A stretch of 64,000 bases of DNA from Flabesymbios commensalis (GCA_964017125.1 OZ024908.1:77952844-78016843); one strand, 5' to 3'; shown: positions 24,061 through 34,216, numbered from the stretch's first letter. Numbers and translations: made by a program. The notes: generated by a model not told the origin, from the sequence alone.

Positions 24061-25569
24061 TCTTCAAATTTATATTTTTATTACTCATAAGATAGAGAAC
24101 TAATGGAATTTCTAAGATACGATGGTGAATCTGTACATGTAGCCTAAGTGGGTGGGTGGGTGAGTGAGTGGGTGGGTGGGTGAATGAAAATAATAAAGGT
24201 TTCTGGGCATGAATAAGGGATTTATCCACATAAATGCCCAGACTGCCGACGACGGCTATGATACACATGTGACGTCAGTCTATGGCCAAGACAGTATATT
24301 CGCATTTTTACTATTAGCCTCTTTTTTTACCGGCCACGTCGGGCACAATATGCCCTAATGTTTTATATTTTCATTTTGTACCCATTTTTTTGTATTTTGA
24401 CATGTTTTAGTGGACGAATAAACCCAATTACGATAGATTCGTTAATAATAGATCCGAAAATACTCGTACAATTGTATCTACGAATCTATCACATATCGTT
24501 TTTTCTCCTCGACAGAATTATGTAGACCGCTGTATATAATTAGCCTTAGCAGGTCGTCGGCATGCACATCAGAGTGTCTGGGGACAAGGTGTCTGTTTGA
24601 TGTCATGATCGCATCCATCCAATGTGTTTAAGTACCCATGTGTTGTGTAAGATTAAATAAGTGATGCACATGCCACCATGATTTGAGAAGAGCAGCAGCA
24701 GGGGCAGATCCAAGATTTGATAAAAGAGGCTCCGATGTGAGTTTGATTGTCCGCCAGTGAAAAGTACTATTACTTGATTACAGAAGAAATCAGTCTTCTT
24801 ATGAAACAATACGTGCAATTTTCACAAATTACATCTGGCAACCCAATTGTGAAGATACAAAAAACAAATTACATTCGGCCACCCAATTGTGAGGATAAAA
24901 ACGCAAGGGCTGGGGGCAACAACGTCCAATGCCACAAAGGTACCATTTTGAGTAAATCGCTTTTTAAAGTTTGACAAACTGTATTGAAAACAGGAAATAA
25001 TATATAAAAACACAAGCAGTATGACTATAATCTGCAAAGTTTTCTTTACACATTACATGTTTATCTTGTAATATAAAGTATTATTATCATGTGAAAACAG
25101 CATTAGAGTAGAGGGTGTTTTTGGTCCATTTACTATTTCTGCATGATTTTGAAAACTTACACCAAATTACTTACGGTTTTCGAGTTTTTCTATGTTAAAT
25201 ATGTTCTTTTACATTAGTTTTACCATGATTTGTCATAAAATCGTGGAAATAAAGCCATTTTAAAATGTGGGAATTGTTGAGACTTGCACATTCCTTATTG
25301 CTGATAATATGTGGTATTGGACGATCTTGCTCGCTTGACGATGTAATCTTATTTAAAAGGGTTTGGACTGTTTCGCCCCGAGGAGATAGAGTGAATTTGA
25401 AACATGTTATATATATTTTTTTCAACACAAGCAACCCGGGCTATTAATTTTTTAAACTCCAGCTATTGAGGGATGTATATGTTATGGTATTGAAAAAATG
25501 AAGCTCCTATAGCAATCTGTTACAGTTACTGCTAAGCTAATCTTTCACAATATCACACGATTGTGTGGT
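24061..25569. other. No recognisable gene; GTGGGTGG microsatellite
   Basis: A GGGT/GAGT microsatellite lies near 24148-24185. The word GGCAACAACGTCCAATGCCA near 24914 is the reverse complement of a word near 29930, so a short dispersed repeat is shared there. Open frames are below 80 codons and carry no domain. Confidence 0.4.
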
Positions 25570-25616
25570 CGCATGTACGGAACCCATAAAGGGACAATAA
25601 GTGTGGTGATTTTTTT

Positions 25617-26138
25617 ATTTCGTTTGTACGAAATAATATTTCTTTTGTACGAAATATTATTTCTTTTGTACGAAATATTATTTCGTTTGTACGAAATATT
25701 ATTTTGTTTGAACGAAATGATTTCGTTTGTACAAAATATTATTTCGTTTGTACGAAATATTATTTCGTTTGTACGAAATACCATTTCGTTTGTACGAAAT
25801 GATTTCGTTTGTACGAAATATTATTTCGTTTGTACGAAATAATATTTCGTTTGTACGAAATATTATTTCGTTTGTACGAAATGATTTCGTTTGCACGAAA
25901 TATTATTTCGTTTGTACGAAATATTATTTCGTTTGCACGAAATATTATTTCGTTTGTACGAAATAATATTTCGTTTGCACGAAATACCATTTCGTTTGTA
26001 CGAAATATTATTTCGTTTGTACGAAATATTATATTGTTTGTACGAAATAATATTTCGTTTGTACGAAATATTATTTCGTTTGTACGAAATATTATTTCGT
26101 TTGTACGAAATATTATTTCGTTTGTACGAAATATTATT
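25617..26138 (+). repeat. 21-bp hairpin array, left arm
   Basis: About 25 units of ATTTCGTTTGTACGAAAT plus a 3-bp ATT or AAT spacer. Each unit is an inverted repeat of 7 bp (ATTTCGT / ACGAAAT) around TTGT. Because 21 bp is seven codons, long open frames appear in several frames on both strands and should not be read as genes. Confidence 0.95.
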
Positions 26139-26947
26139 GACCTAGGTCTGTCACTCACCGACAGGGTGTGGACCTGGATCTGACACTCACACACAGGGCA
26201 GAGTGGATGAATATTGCTTTACGTTGCTTTCTGCACAATCATGGCAATATCGCGACAGAAGGAAGCCCGAAGCCGGGACTATGCCCTACTCTTATTTCAA
26301 ATGACTTCAAGGGTTCTTTATAGTGCACGGTACCATAGGCACCACTGTAAATTCCATGCCTTTGAACAGTTTGGAGCACTGTATATGCACAACCACGATG
26401 ACAAATATCAGGCCCGGCCGGGATTCGAACCTGGCACCTCCAGGTTACAAGCCCCAGTCGATACGAATGAGCCATCGGGGCCGGCCTCTAACAGGGCGGG
26501 GACCTGTGTCTGACACTGGCTGACATGGCGGGGACCTGGGTCTGACACTCACTGACATGACAGGGACCTTGGTCTGATAGCGCTGACAGGGCGGGGACCT
26601 GCGTTATGACATGGCGGGGACCTGGGTCTGACACTCACTGACATGGCGGGGACTGGGTTCCCGCCCCGTCAGTGAGTGTCAGAACCAGGTCCCCGCCCTG
26701 TCAGTGAGTGTCACCCTCAGGTCCCCACCCTGTCAGTGAGTGTCAGAACCAGGTCCCCGCTCTGTCAGTGAGTGTCAGACCCAGGTCCCCGCTCTGTCAG
26801 TGAGTGTCAGACCCAGGTCCCCGCCCTGTCAGTGAGTGTCACACCCAGGTCCCCGCTCTGTCAGTGAGTGTCAGTCCCAGGTCCCCGCCCTGTTAGTGAG
26901 TGTCAGACCCATGTCCCCACCCTGTTAGTGAGTGACATATCCAGGTC
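26139..26947. repeat. 32-bp GC-rich array, mirrored about 26655
   Basis: On the right half (26660-26947) the unit is CTGTCAGTGAGTGTCAGACC followed by CAGGTCCCCGCC. On the left half (26139-26199 and 26491-26650) it is the reverse complement. The switch occurs at GGGGACTGGGTTCCCGCCCC. The left half is split by the SINE at 26200-26490. Its high GC contrasts with the AT-rich arrays on either side. Confidence 0.9.
26200..26490 (-). mobile_element. tRNA-derived SINE inserted in the foldback element
   Basis: On the minus strand the 5' end is tRNA-like: GGCCCCGATGGCTCATTCG (A-box region), then CCAGGTTCGAATCCCGG (a strong B box), then GGGCC that can pair with the start. The body contains GTGCACTATAAAGAACCC and the 3' part contains AACGTAAAGCAATATTC, a layout common to many invertebrate tRNA SINEs. 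ACAGGGC flanks both sides (26193-26199, 26491-26497), but that word is also part of the host 32-bp unit, so it is weak evidence for a target duplication. Confidence 0.75.
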
Positions 26948-27361
26948 ATTTCGTACAAACGAAATAATATTTCGTACAAACGAAATAATATTTCTTACAA
27001 ACGAAATATTATTTCGTACAAACGAAATAATATTTCGTACAAACGAAATAATATTTTGTACAAACGAAATATTATTTCGTACAAACGAAATATTATTTCG
27101 TACAAACGAAATAATATTTCGTACGAACGAAATAATATTTCGTACAAACGAAATATTATTTCGAACAAACGAAATAATATTTCGTACAAACGAAATACTA
27201 TTTCGTACAAACAAAATCATTTCGTACAAACAAAATAATATTTCGTACAAACGAAATCATTTCGTACAAACGAAATATTATTTCGTACAAACGAAATAAT
27301 ATTTCGTACAAACGTAATAATATTTCGTACAAACTAAATATTATTTCGTACAAACGAAATA
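26948..27361 (-). repeat. 21-bp hairpin array, right arm
   Basis: About 20 units of ATTTCGTACAAACGAAAT, the reverse complement of the left-arm unit (the loop reads ACAA instead of TTGT, which fixes orientation). It runs directly into the right terminal inverted repeat. Confidence 0.95.
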
Positions 27362-27465
27362 TAAAAAATCACCACACTTAATGTCCCTTTATGGGCTCCG
27401 TACGCATGCCCTGCGGTGTTTATAGGTTATTTTTCTACCACGTCTCTTTCTTATCTAGGATGCTA

Positions 27466-29113
27466 CTTCTACCGGAGCAACACCCTAAAATATATCCCCT
27501 TGAAACTATGCCCGGTAGATTCTGCGATCTCTCAGAATCTACGCCGGGGTAGATTCTAGATTATACCCCGGGGTAGATCCTGGGGGCTCCCAGAACCTAC
27601 CCCTCCCTCGCAGTATCTACCCCTTTTCGTGATTAGGTGAGGTGTCTTCGGATCCCAAAATCCACCCCTCCCTCCCAGAATACAACCCCCCCCTTTTCAA
27701 CAACTATATGTAACCCTCCCAGATTCTACCCATCCATCCCAGCATATACCCCCTATTCAACAACTGTATGTGATAATCCCAGAATCTACCCATCCCTCCC
27801 AGAATATACCCCCATTTTTAACAACTAGATCACTTATGCGACCCTCCCAGAATCTACCTCTCCCTCCCGGAATACACACCCCCTTTTCAACAACTATAAT
27901 ATTATGCGATCCTCCCAGAATCTACCCCTCCCTCCCAAAATATGCACTCCCCTTTTGAACAACTATAATATTACCTGACGCTCCCGGTATCCACCACTCC
28001 CTCTTAGAATATACCCCCTTTTTCAACAAATTTACATGTGCGACCCTCCCAGAATCTACACCTCCCTCCCAGAATTTACCCCCCCCCCCTTTTAACACCT
28101 ATATGCGATCATTCCAGAATCTACCCCTTCCTCCTGGAATATTTTTCAGCTTGAGGAGCGAGTGGTAGAATCTCTCACATATACATGTATTAGTTCTAAA
28201 AAAAAGGGCCATATTCAGTGACTGAGGGGTAGATTCTTGGAATATCGCATGTACTTGTAGAAAAAGGTGGAGGGGTATATTCCGAGGGGAATGGGTGAGA
28301 TTATGGCAGTGTCGCATAATATTATAGTTGATGAAAAGGGTGGTGTATTCTGGGAGTGAGGGTTGATTATGAGAGAGTCGCACATATAATTTGTTGAAAA
28401 GAGGTTATATTCTGGAAGGAAGGGTGGATTCTGGGAGGTTCGCACTTAGTTGTTGAAATAGGGGTATATACTGGAAGGGAGGGGTTTATTCTGGGAGGCT
28501 CGCATATAGTTGTTGAAAAGGGGGGTATGATTCTGGGTGGAAGGGTGGATTATGGGAGGGTCGCACATATAAATTTGTTCAAAAGGGGAGGGGGTATATT
28601 CTGGGAGGGAGGGGTAGATTCTGGGAGGGTCGCATATAGGTGTTGAAAAGGGGGTATATTCTGGGAGGGAGGGTTATATTCTGGGAGGGTCGCAAATAGT
28701 TGTTGAAAAGTGGGGTATGATTCTGGGTGGAAGGGTGGATTATGGGAGGGTCGCACATATAAATTTGTTCAAAAGGGGAGGGGGTATATTCTGGGAGGGA
28801 GGGGTAGATTCTGGGAGGGTCGCATATAGGTGTTGAAAAGGGGGTATATTCTGGGAGGAGGGGTTATATTCTGGGAGGGTCGCACATTTATATTTGTTGA
28901 AAAGGGGGGTATGTTCTAAGGGTATATTCTGGGAGCCGAAGACACATAATCACAATAAAGGGGGGTAGATCCAGGGAGGGAGGGGTAGATTCTGGGAACC
29001 GCCGTAATCTACCCCAGGGATATAGTTCTGGATCTACCCCAGGGTAGATTCCGGGGCGCTCACAATCTACCTGGGTATAATGTGGGAGAGGGGTATATTT
29101 CCAATATTTACAC
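27466..29113. mobile_element. Second foldback-like structure with inverted 65-bp arrays
   Basis: From 27650 to about 28140 units of about 60-70 bp read CCCTCCCAGAATCTACCCC, CCTCCCAGAATATACCCCC and TTTTCAACAACTATA. From about 28140 to 28920 the same units run in reverse (GGGAGGGTCGCATATAG, TTGTTGAAAAGGGGG). The outer parts also pair: GTGATTAGGTGAGGTGTCTTCGG near 27632 against CCGAAGACACATAATCAC near 28937 (a small length difference), and GGTAGATT/AATCTACC blocks at both ends out to CCGG. No target duplication was found and nothing is coded. It begins only 63 bp after the previous foldback element. Confidence 0.8.
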
Positions 29114-29952
29114 CGGATTACGTCTTTTCTTCTTTGTTTACGGTTACTTTACGGTTACTTTAGTTGATGAATTTCAGCCATTTTTAAATTTAACATAGTT
29201 ATATTATAAGCCATTATATATGACACCCTGCCTTTTGTCTTGTCATTAATATACTCTTCCCTATTTGTTGTCGCCATCGGCTTTTAATTTAACTACTTCT
29301 GTGAACTCTTTGCTTCTCCTCTGATGTTTTATCTTATACTATTTTGCCATTTCGCTGATGATGATAGGTGATCCATGGAAGTAAAATAGTGTTTTGTATT
29401 TCTGTGACATATAGTGGCACAACCATAATGTATGCCCTGCCGCTTAGATTAATGTTTATTTTTATATTTTGTATCTATACCACGATTAAATCGGATGTTA
29501 AACTATTAAATACCACTTCAATATATTTTGCTAACTAAAATTCGAGCATTTATTATTATAGTTGAGTAGAATTGGATATGTTACCTTTGTTAAAAAGAAT
29601 GCCTGCTCTATTGGGCAATACAATCCAATGCCACATATTATCTAGCATTGGATATTATTGCCCCGTATGTATGATATGGACTAATAGTGGTTTTTGGATA
29701 TTGTTGTTCAGACAAAAGTCACATGTATCGGTATTGGATACTTTCCCATAGTGCAATTCATGGTCAAATAGACAATGCAACAATAACCATGTGGGATTGG
29801 ACATTCTTGCTAAAGAACACAAAAACGTCTCATAGGCTTCAAAGGGTTGTTAGGCAGCTTAGATAACATTCTGGGCTGAAGCGCCTGTTTCTTAGGTTTC
29901 CGTTGATACGACAACCCCAAAATTCTCAAAATGTGGCATTGGACGTTGTTGC
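29114..29952. other. No gene; weak repeats of a CATTGGA word
   Basis: GCATTGGATATTATTGCCCC, GGATTGGACATTCTTGC and GCATTGGACGTTGTTGCTCC recur from 29640 to 29955. This suggests a decayed tandem repeat of uncertain period. No open frame is credible. Confidence 0.35.
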
Positions 29953-30191
29953 TCCCAGCCCTTCCAGGGAGGGGCCCTAGGGTAGTGGTTAGTCAGTATT
30001 GTGGGGAGCCTCCGTGACCGAGAGGTAGCGTGCTCGGCCTCAGACCGTCAGGGCTCGAATTTCGAATCATGTGTCTGGAGGACAGTGTCATCTCAATCAT
30101 CTCACCATCCGCAGGAGGTTCTCCTGGCCCAGTTTAGCCTATATGTGCACAAAGGTGGCCTAAAGCCCGATTCATTTTTCCCAGCCCTTCC
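29953..30191 (+). mobile_element. tRNA-derived SINE (family S1) with 13-bp target duplication
   Basis: TCCCAGCCCTTCC flanks the element at 29953-29965 and 30179-30191. The tRNA-like part has TGACCGAGAGGTAGCG (A box) and GGGCTCGAATTTCGAATC (B box). The body holds ATCTCACCATCCGCAGGAGG and CTGGCCCAGTTTAGCC, and the 3' end reads GGCCTAAAGCCCGATTCATT. Other copies are at 42131-42312 (reverse) and 46399-46535 (5'-truncated). Full-length copies are about 180-210 bp. Confidence 0.85.
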
Positions 30192-30690
30192 GGCCAAAAA
30201 TATCTGGATAAAAAAACATTGCTGATATTCCAAGGCATCCAGAAAAAGTTGGGAAAGAGTCGCTAAAGTCATTGCTGCTAATCCATGGCAACTAGGAAAG
30301 AGTTGTTATTCGATTGTTAAAACAGAATACAATAAAATTGCCACCATAAGGCGCGCATACATTATGTAAACACGCATGTTACCTAACAGAAGCATGAGAG
30401 TTGTTGAGAAAATGTTGCGCAGTTTTTTGCGTTGCGCAGCATGCATGTTGCCAACCATGGGACTGGCTCAATTTTTGAAACAGATTTAGGCCTGAACAAA
30501 TAATGTTACTAATTATAATTATTTCAATCTTCTTGTTAATATCATTAAAAAAAATTGAATTAGGCCTATACTGCCGATCGCATACGAATTCTACCGCGAT
30601 GTTGTGGCCAAAATTTACCTGGTAAAACCTCACAGAGCCTCACTCTATGTACATAAATCCCCCGTTTCCCGGGTAACAGAGTCCGTCTTT

Positions 30691-30901
30691 TGTGTATGTG
30701 TAAAAACAGTTTCTACAGCATGATTCCCTGCGAGAGAGCTATTAAATGTGTGATGTAATACCTGAACGTTTTCAGTCGATATCCCATGTGATTTAATTGC
30801 ATTTGAAAAGGAACCGACTGAAAACGTCCAGGTATTACATCACACATTTAATCGCTCTCTCGCAGGGTATCATGCTGTAGAAACTGTTTTTACACATACA
30901 C
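30691..30901. mobile_element. Near-perfect 210-bp hairpin
   Basis: The left arm 30691-30774 (TGTGTATGTGTAAAAACAG ... GTAATACCTGAACGTTTTCA) is matched in reverse complement by the right arm at about 30814-30901, with about three mismatches in 85 bp. The spacer is about 40 bp. It has no coding sequence. The few mismatches suggest recent origin or strong conversion between arms. It may be a MITE, but no target duplication was found. Confidence 0.8.
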
Positions 30902-31309
30902 ATGTATAGTATGATACCTCGGAATATTTATATCAGTATTGACCGGAGCTTGTTTGCAAATAAGATGACGTACGAATGGGTTCGAAATATTCAATGAAAA
31001 TTGGAAGATATTACATCGTCATTTAGCAAATATAATTATGTTCTTTGAATGACGCTGATCATAATGGTATATGTTATAGAAGTGATTATTTTTTGGTCAA
31101 ATTTGTGTCCACACCTCCCAATTAGTTAATAAACACAACTGCTGCGCTGCGCGCGGCATTGTATGACCACGCCCAGTAGCACATTTATTGGTTATTTAAT
31201 TGTAAGGTAAGGTTTAACCTTGATCAGGGTCATATCACATATCAGTCAGTCCTAGGGTTTAACCATTATATTTTGCTGCTGGTAATATAGTTTGTGGTGG
31301 ACGCTCAGT
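30902..31309. other. No recognisable gene
   Basis: AT-rich sequence with a GC-rich CTGCGCTGCGCGCGGC word near 31142. Nothing else seen. Confidence 0.35.
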
Positions 31310-31499
31310 TAATCAAATAATGTGTTTGTTTATTAGCATGCAAAATACTACAGTTACAATAAGTACAATAAAACACACATTTATAATATAAAATTGATAA
31401 AAATTGCATAAAAGTATAAAAAGTATTTGTGTGAATAATAATTGTGCATGCTTGAAAGTGGGATAGGCAGTATACATTCCACCCCTGATTGTTTTGACA

Positions 31500-31739
31500 T
31501 TACGAACATTGTCTACATAATGCACACTTACAAACTTGAACCCATGTGCAGGTGTCATTTACATTAAAACTATAGTCTAAAATATCGTTAAAATATATTA
31601 ATAAACTTTTCCTAAAACCAAAAAATGTGTTTGCATTTTTAACAATTTTGGGAAGCTTTTTCCAACTAATGTATATGCAACTGGGGCAAAAACATTTTCT
31701 AGATTGCTCATTTTTACATTGTGGTATTTGATGATTCAA
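31500..31739 (-). pseudogene. LINE ORF C-terminal tail
   Basis: YISWKKLPKIVKNANTFFGF followed by RKSLLIYF resembles the common LINE ending 'WNSLPxxVKxxxSxxxFKxxLKxxF'. It lies downstream of the endonuclease on the same strand with the reverse transcriptase deleted between them. Confidence 0.5.
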
Positions 31740-31966
31740 TTTTGGTCATTTCTAAAATGTATACTGTCTGGGGGTAATGAACAAAGATCTGTAAGATAAA
31801 AGAAGCAGATTTAGTCTATCGAAGTGATCTAGTTAGGTAAGGGGAACCGAACATAAATTTAGTATATCCTTACTGAGTTCGTCCCAATATCTGCATCTGA
31901 TATTTCGAAAGGGAGTACCATACTGGTGTAGCTCAGAGGGTCACATGATTATTCATACCATATATA

Positions 31967-32161
31967 TCAATTATTCACACCATATAAGGGTTGATAGATC
32001 ATCTTTAAAGGAGAGTTTTTGTCTAAAATAGTGCTAAGAACAAAATCACACTGTTGACATAGTGCCGAGATCTTTATTAGATCCGAATTAAGAATATCTG
32101 AATGAAACGATTCATAATCAATTTTGTTTATTTTTCGAAACGATATTTTTCTTTGTTCCAT
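31967..32161 (-). pseudogene. LINE linker between endonuclease and reverse transcriptase
   Basis: The segment FRKINKIDYESFHSDI matches the usual 'RxxxxxDxxxFxxDL' linker that follows the endonuclease in CR1/L2-like LINEs. It ends at a stop, after which the reverse transcriptase is missing. Confidence 0.5.
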
Positions 32162-32394
32162 TTCGTCTTACAATAGTCAATTTCTGATATGACCGTAAGA
32201 TGGTCTGAGATACCTGCTGTCAAAAAAACTGATTTGACAGAATTAGAAATGCGTTTGGTGATTATAGGATCTAGCCAATGACCATGAACGTAAGTTGGAA
32301 CATTAACATGTTGCTTGAGATCGAGACATGTGAGGTTTTCATTGAAAGTGTTGTTATCTAGATTTGAAATCCCCCAATATATACAAATTGTCAT
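32128..32394 (-). pseudogene. LINE endonuclease, C-terminal half
   Basis: HGHWLDPIITKR corresponds to the usual GHTLDLVIT block, and ISDHLTVISEID contains the SDH catalytic His motif. The GDFN block just upstream survives as GDF in another frame near 32365-32375, so a frame change separates the halves. Its start codon is not biologically meaningful. Confidence 0.7.
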
Positions 32395-32403
32395 GTAGTG
32401 AAA

Positions 32404-32958
32404 TTATGTTCTCTGGTAAATCTTGAAATTCATCAAAAAATGACATGTACCGTTTTGAAGCATATACAGGCAGACAATGGAACCACTGAACGAATTGTTC
32501 ACGATACGTGCAGAGATTGCTTCGGACGTTTTAAATGATGGCAGAGGATGGACATCAGTTTTTAATTGGTCAGACACTAGTATGCCCACACCTCCTCCTG
32601 CCCGCTGATCTGCGCGAGGTTCCTGAAAAAACGAATAGCCAGGGGCTATCGTTGATTTCGTTTCATCATGTTTCAACCATGTTTTTGTCACTGCCACAGT
32701 GTCCAGATTTCTAGATGTTACATATTCGGAGAAGGGGGCAGTTTTAGGTTTGATAGATCGAGCATTCATTGTTGCAATTTTGATTCTTTCATTTGTACCG
32801 GAGGGACCCGGATGTAAGTTGACATCTCCTGCCAGTAGAAGTGAGATGGTCGAGAAGGAGGTAGTGGAAGTAATTTTTGATTGAAGCATACATTTAATAA
32901 TTTTGCTTTGACCAAATTGGAAAACATGATGTTTGTTATTTATGAAGGTTGGTGACAA
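32404..32958 (-). pseudogene. LINE ORF: 2A-like motif and N-terminal half of APE endonuclease
   Basis: Residues 45-52 read DVNLHPGP after a hydrophobic SLLLAG, close to the 2A consensus D(V/I)ExNPGP. In several APE-type non-LTR elements 2A lies at this position and causes ribosome skipping. Here E is N and the N before PGP is H, so activity is doubtful. The endonuclease starts at IKIATMNARSI (residues 59-69, with the metal-site Asn). The next catalytic motif, normally TETWL, reads TKTWL (residues 91-95), so the catalytic Glu is Lys. RAGGGVGILV (residues 119-128) is the usual RGGGVAI block. The frame is lost after SIVCLY near 32460. It is an inactive LINE remnant. Confidence 0.75.
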
Positions 32959-33235
32959 TTTGTTACAAATATAGTTGGGCCACAGGAGGACACTTCATCG
33001 TACTTATGTATAAATGACACTGCTGTTATGAAAACAGTGAATATGAAAAAAGAAGACATGATTTCAGAGAAGGGTCGATGACTAAAAACATGTTTTGATT
33101 GACGGCGGCCGCAATGCAGCACGCCTACGATACCTAGGCTAGGATACCTGCAGAAAGAATGGTTTTTCCTATTAAACGTTAATGGTTTGATCGTCAGCAC
33201 CTTTTAGGGCGCCTGCAATATCTACAATTTCTATC

Positions 33236-33600
33236 GGTAATGTTGGGCTAATGTTGGTGAAGATAACTAGGCTTATTAGTGCTTATGAATACTATACCAT
33301 CCACCTACGGTCCTACATTTTATGACACTAACGTTTATGTATCTACTTTAATTGTCGCCGCATACTATATCTAAGTTTCCTATGGGTTATGTCGGGCCAT
33401 TGTTGGGCCAATATCAGTAAAGATAACTATGCTTATTATTTTTTTAAAAATATTCTGACCACCTACCACCTACAATTCTACATAATATAATACTGATGCT
33501 AATTTCTTTACAATATTTAGAAAATGATGGGTTATGTCGGGCCAATGTTGGGTCTATGTTGGTGAAGATAACTAACGGGTAGGCTTATTACTGTTTATAA
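33236..33600 (+). repeat. Tandem repeat of about 140-160 bp, three copies
   Basis: GTTGGGCTAATGTTGGTGAAG and GATAACTAGGCTTATTA recur at about 33240, 33403 and 33540, each followed by AT-rich sequence with ACCACCTAC- and CTACAT-type words. Two copies start with GGGTTATGTCGGGCCA. It shares the GTTGGGCCA word with the AACGTTGG hairpin family. Confidence 0.7.
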
Positions 33601-34216
33601 ATTATTCTAAGAGAGACAATTATTTTAACATTTTAAATTGTCACATCGTCACGTGTGATTTAAATTTGACATACTCTGACATAGGCCTATATATGCCATA
33701 ATTTGTCAATTATTTCTACTTATATAATATCTAAAAAAATAAGTAAAATCATAATGTTCTTAGTAAATACAATATAGTATGCTATTATTAGCAATATGAC
33801 AAAGCTAATCCTGTTAACTAATAATGATACTCATGGCGTCAAATTAGTATACATCGGTACCACATCTGTCAACTATTTGATACTGATGGTGATGCTGCTG
33901 CAGTTGCCATTATTACTGCACTCCAGCGACGGATTCTATAAAAACAGATTTGTATAATGAATAATTTCTCAATAATCTGATATTGGATGGCTGTGTTTGT
34001 TCGATAAGTAATTATATCTTTTGTTTTGGCCAGAGTGTTGTGTTTGTCGCTTGATCGCATTATGGCGTGGTGAAACAGGGATCAATACAATTATCTTCCT
34101 CTGCCTCTCCTCGCTACGTAATTTAGATGTCATGTCCCACGTTGTAAATTCACAAAATTGTGGATCTTACCTTACCCCTTGTTTCTCTCTGAATACATAA
34201 CTCTAAGATAACATTA

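Larger units (their letters stand above)
25570..27408. mobile_element. 1.8-kb symmetric foldback element with 6-bp target duplication
   Basis: The element spans 25576-27402 and is flanked by CGCATG on each side (25570-25575 and 27403-27408). Both ends carry the 39-bp inverted repeat TACGG(A/G)(A/G)CCCATAAAGGG continuing to AGTGTGGTGATTTTT, with two mismatches. Going inward from each end come a 21-bp hairpin array, then a 32-bp GC-rich array. Left and right halves are mirror images about roughly 26655. A SINE interrupts the left half. There is no transposase or other coding sequence. The layout recalls Drosophila foldback elements, whose arms are also tandem repeats, but sequence and duplication length differ and no relationship is claimed. 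The termini match those of 10105-10461. Confidence 0.9.
31310..33200 (-). mobile_element. LINE with endonuclease and 3' end but the reverse transcriptase core deleted
   Basis: Read on the minus strand, the 5' region (to about 32850) leads into a 2A-like motif and an APE-type endonuclease (32958 to about 32128), then a linker segment (32161-31967), then a C-terminal tail (31739-31500). The fingers, palm and FADD region that should lie between linker and tail are missing, so this is an internal deletion. At least two frame changes break the endonuclease. The domain order and motifs fit CR1/L2-like LINEs. Confidence 0.7.

Noticed and set aside
25760-26194. Open frames of 124 and 144 codons with 7-residue repeats (and similar ones at 26868-27299)
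   Set aside because: They arise from the 21-bp hairpin unit, which is seven codons long. They exist on both strands and in several frames.
26412-26483. Functional tRNA gene on the minus strand
   Set aside because: The B box is good, but the cloverleaf is imperfect and a SINE body follows directly. It is a SINE head.
25617-27361. Regular palindromic repeats suggesting a CRISPR array
   Set aside because: Units abut with only 3-bp spacers that do not vary as spacers should. The context is animal genomic DNA with no cas genes.
30001-30225. 74-codon open frame starting in the tRNA-like region
   Set aside because: It overlaps the S1 SINE and its flank and is a shadow of the SINE.
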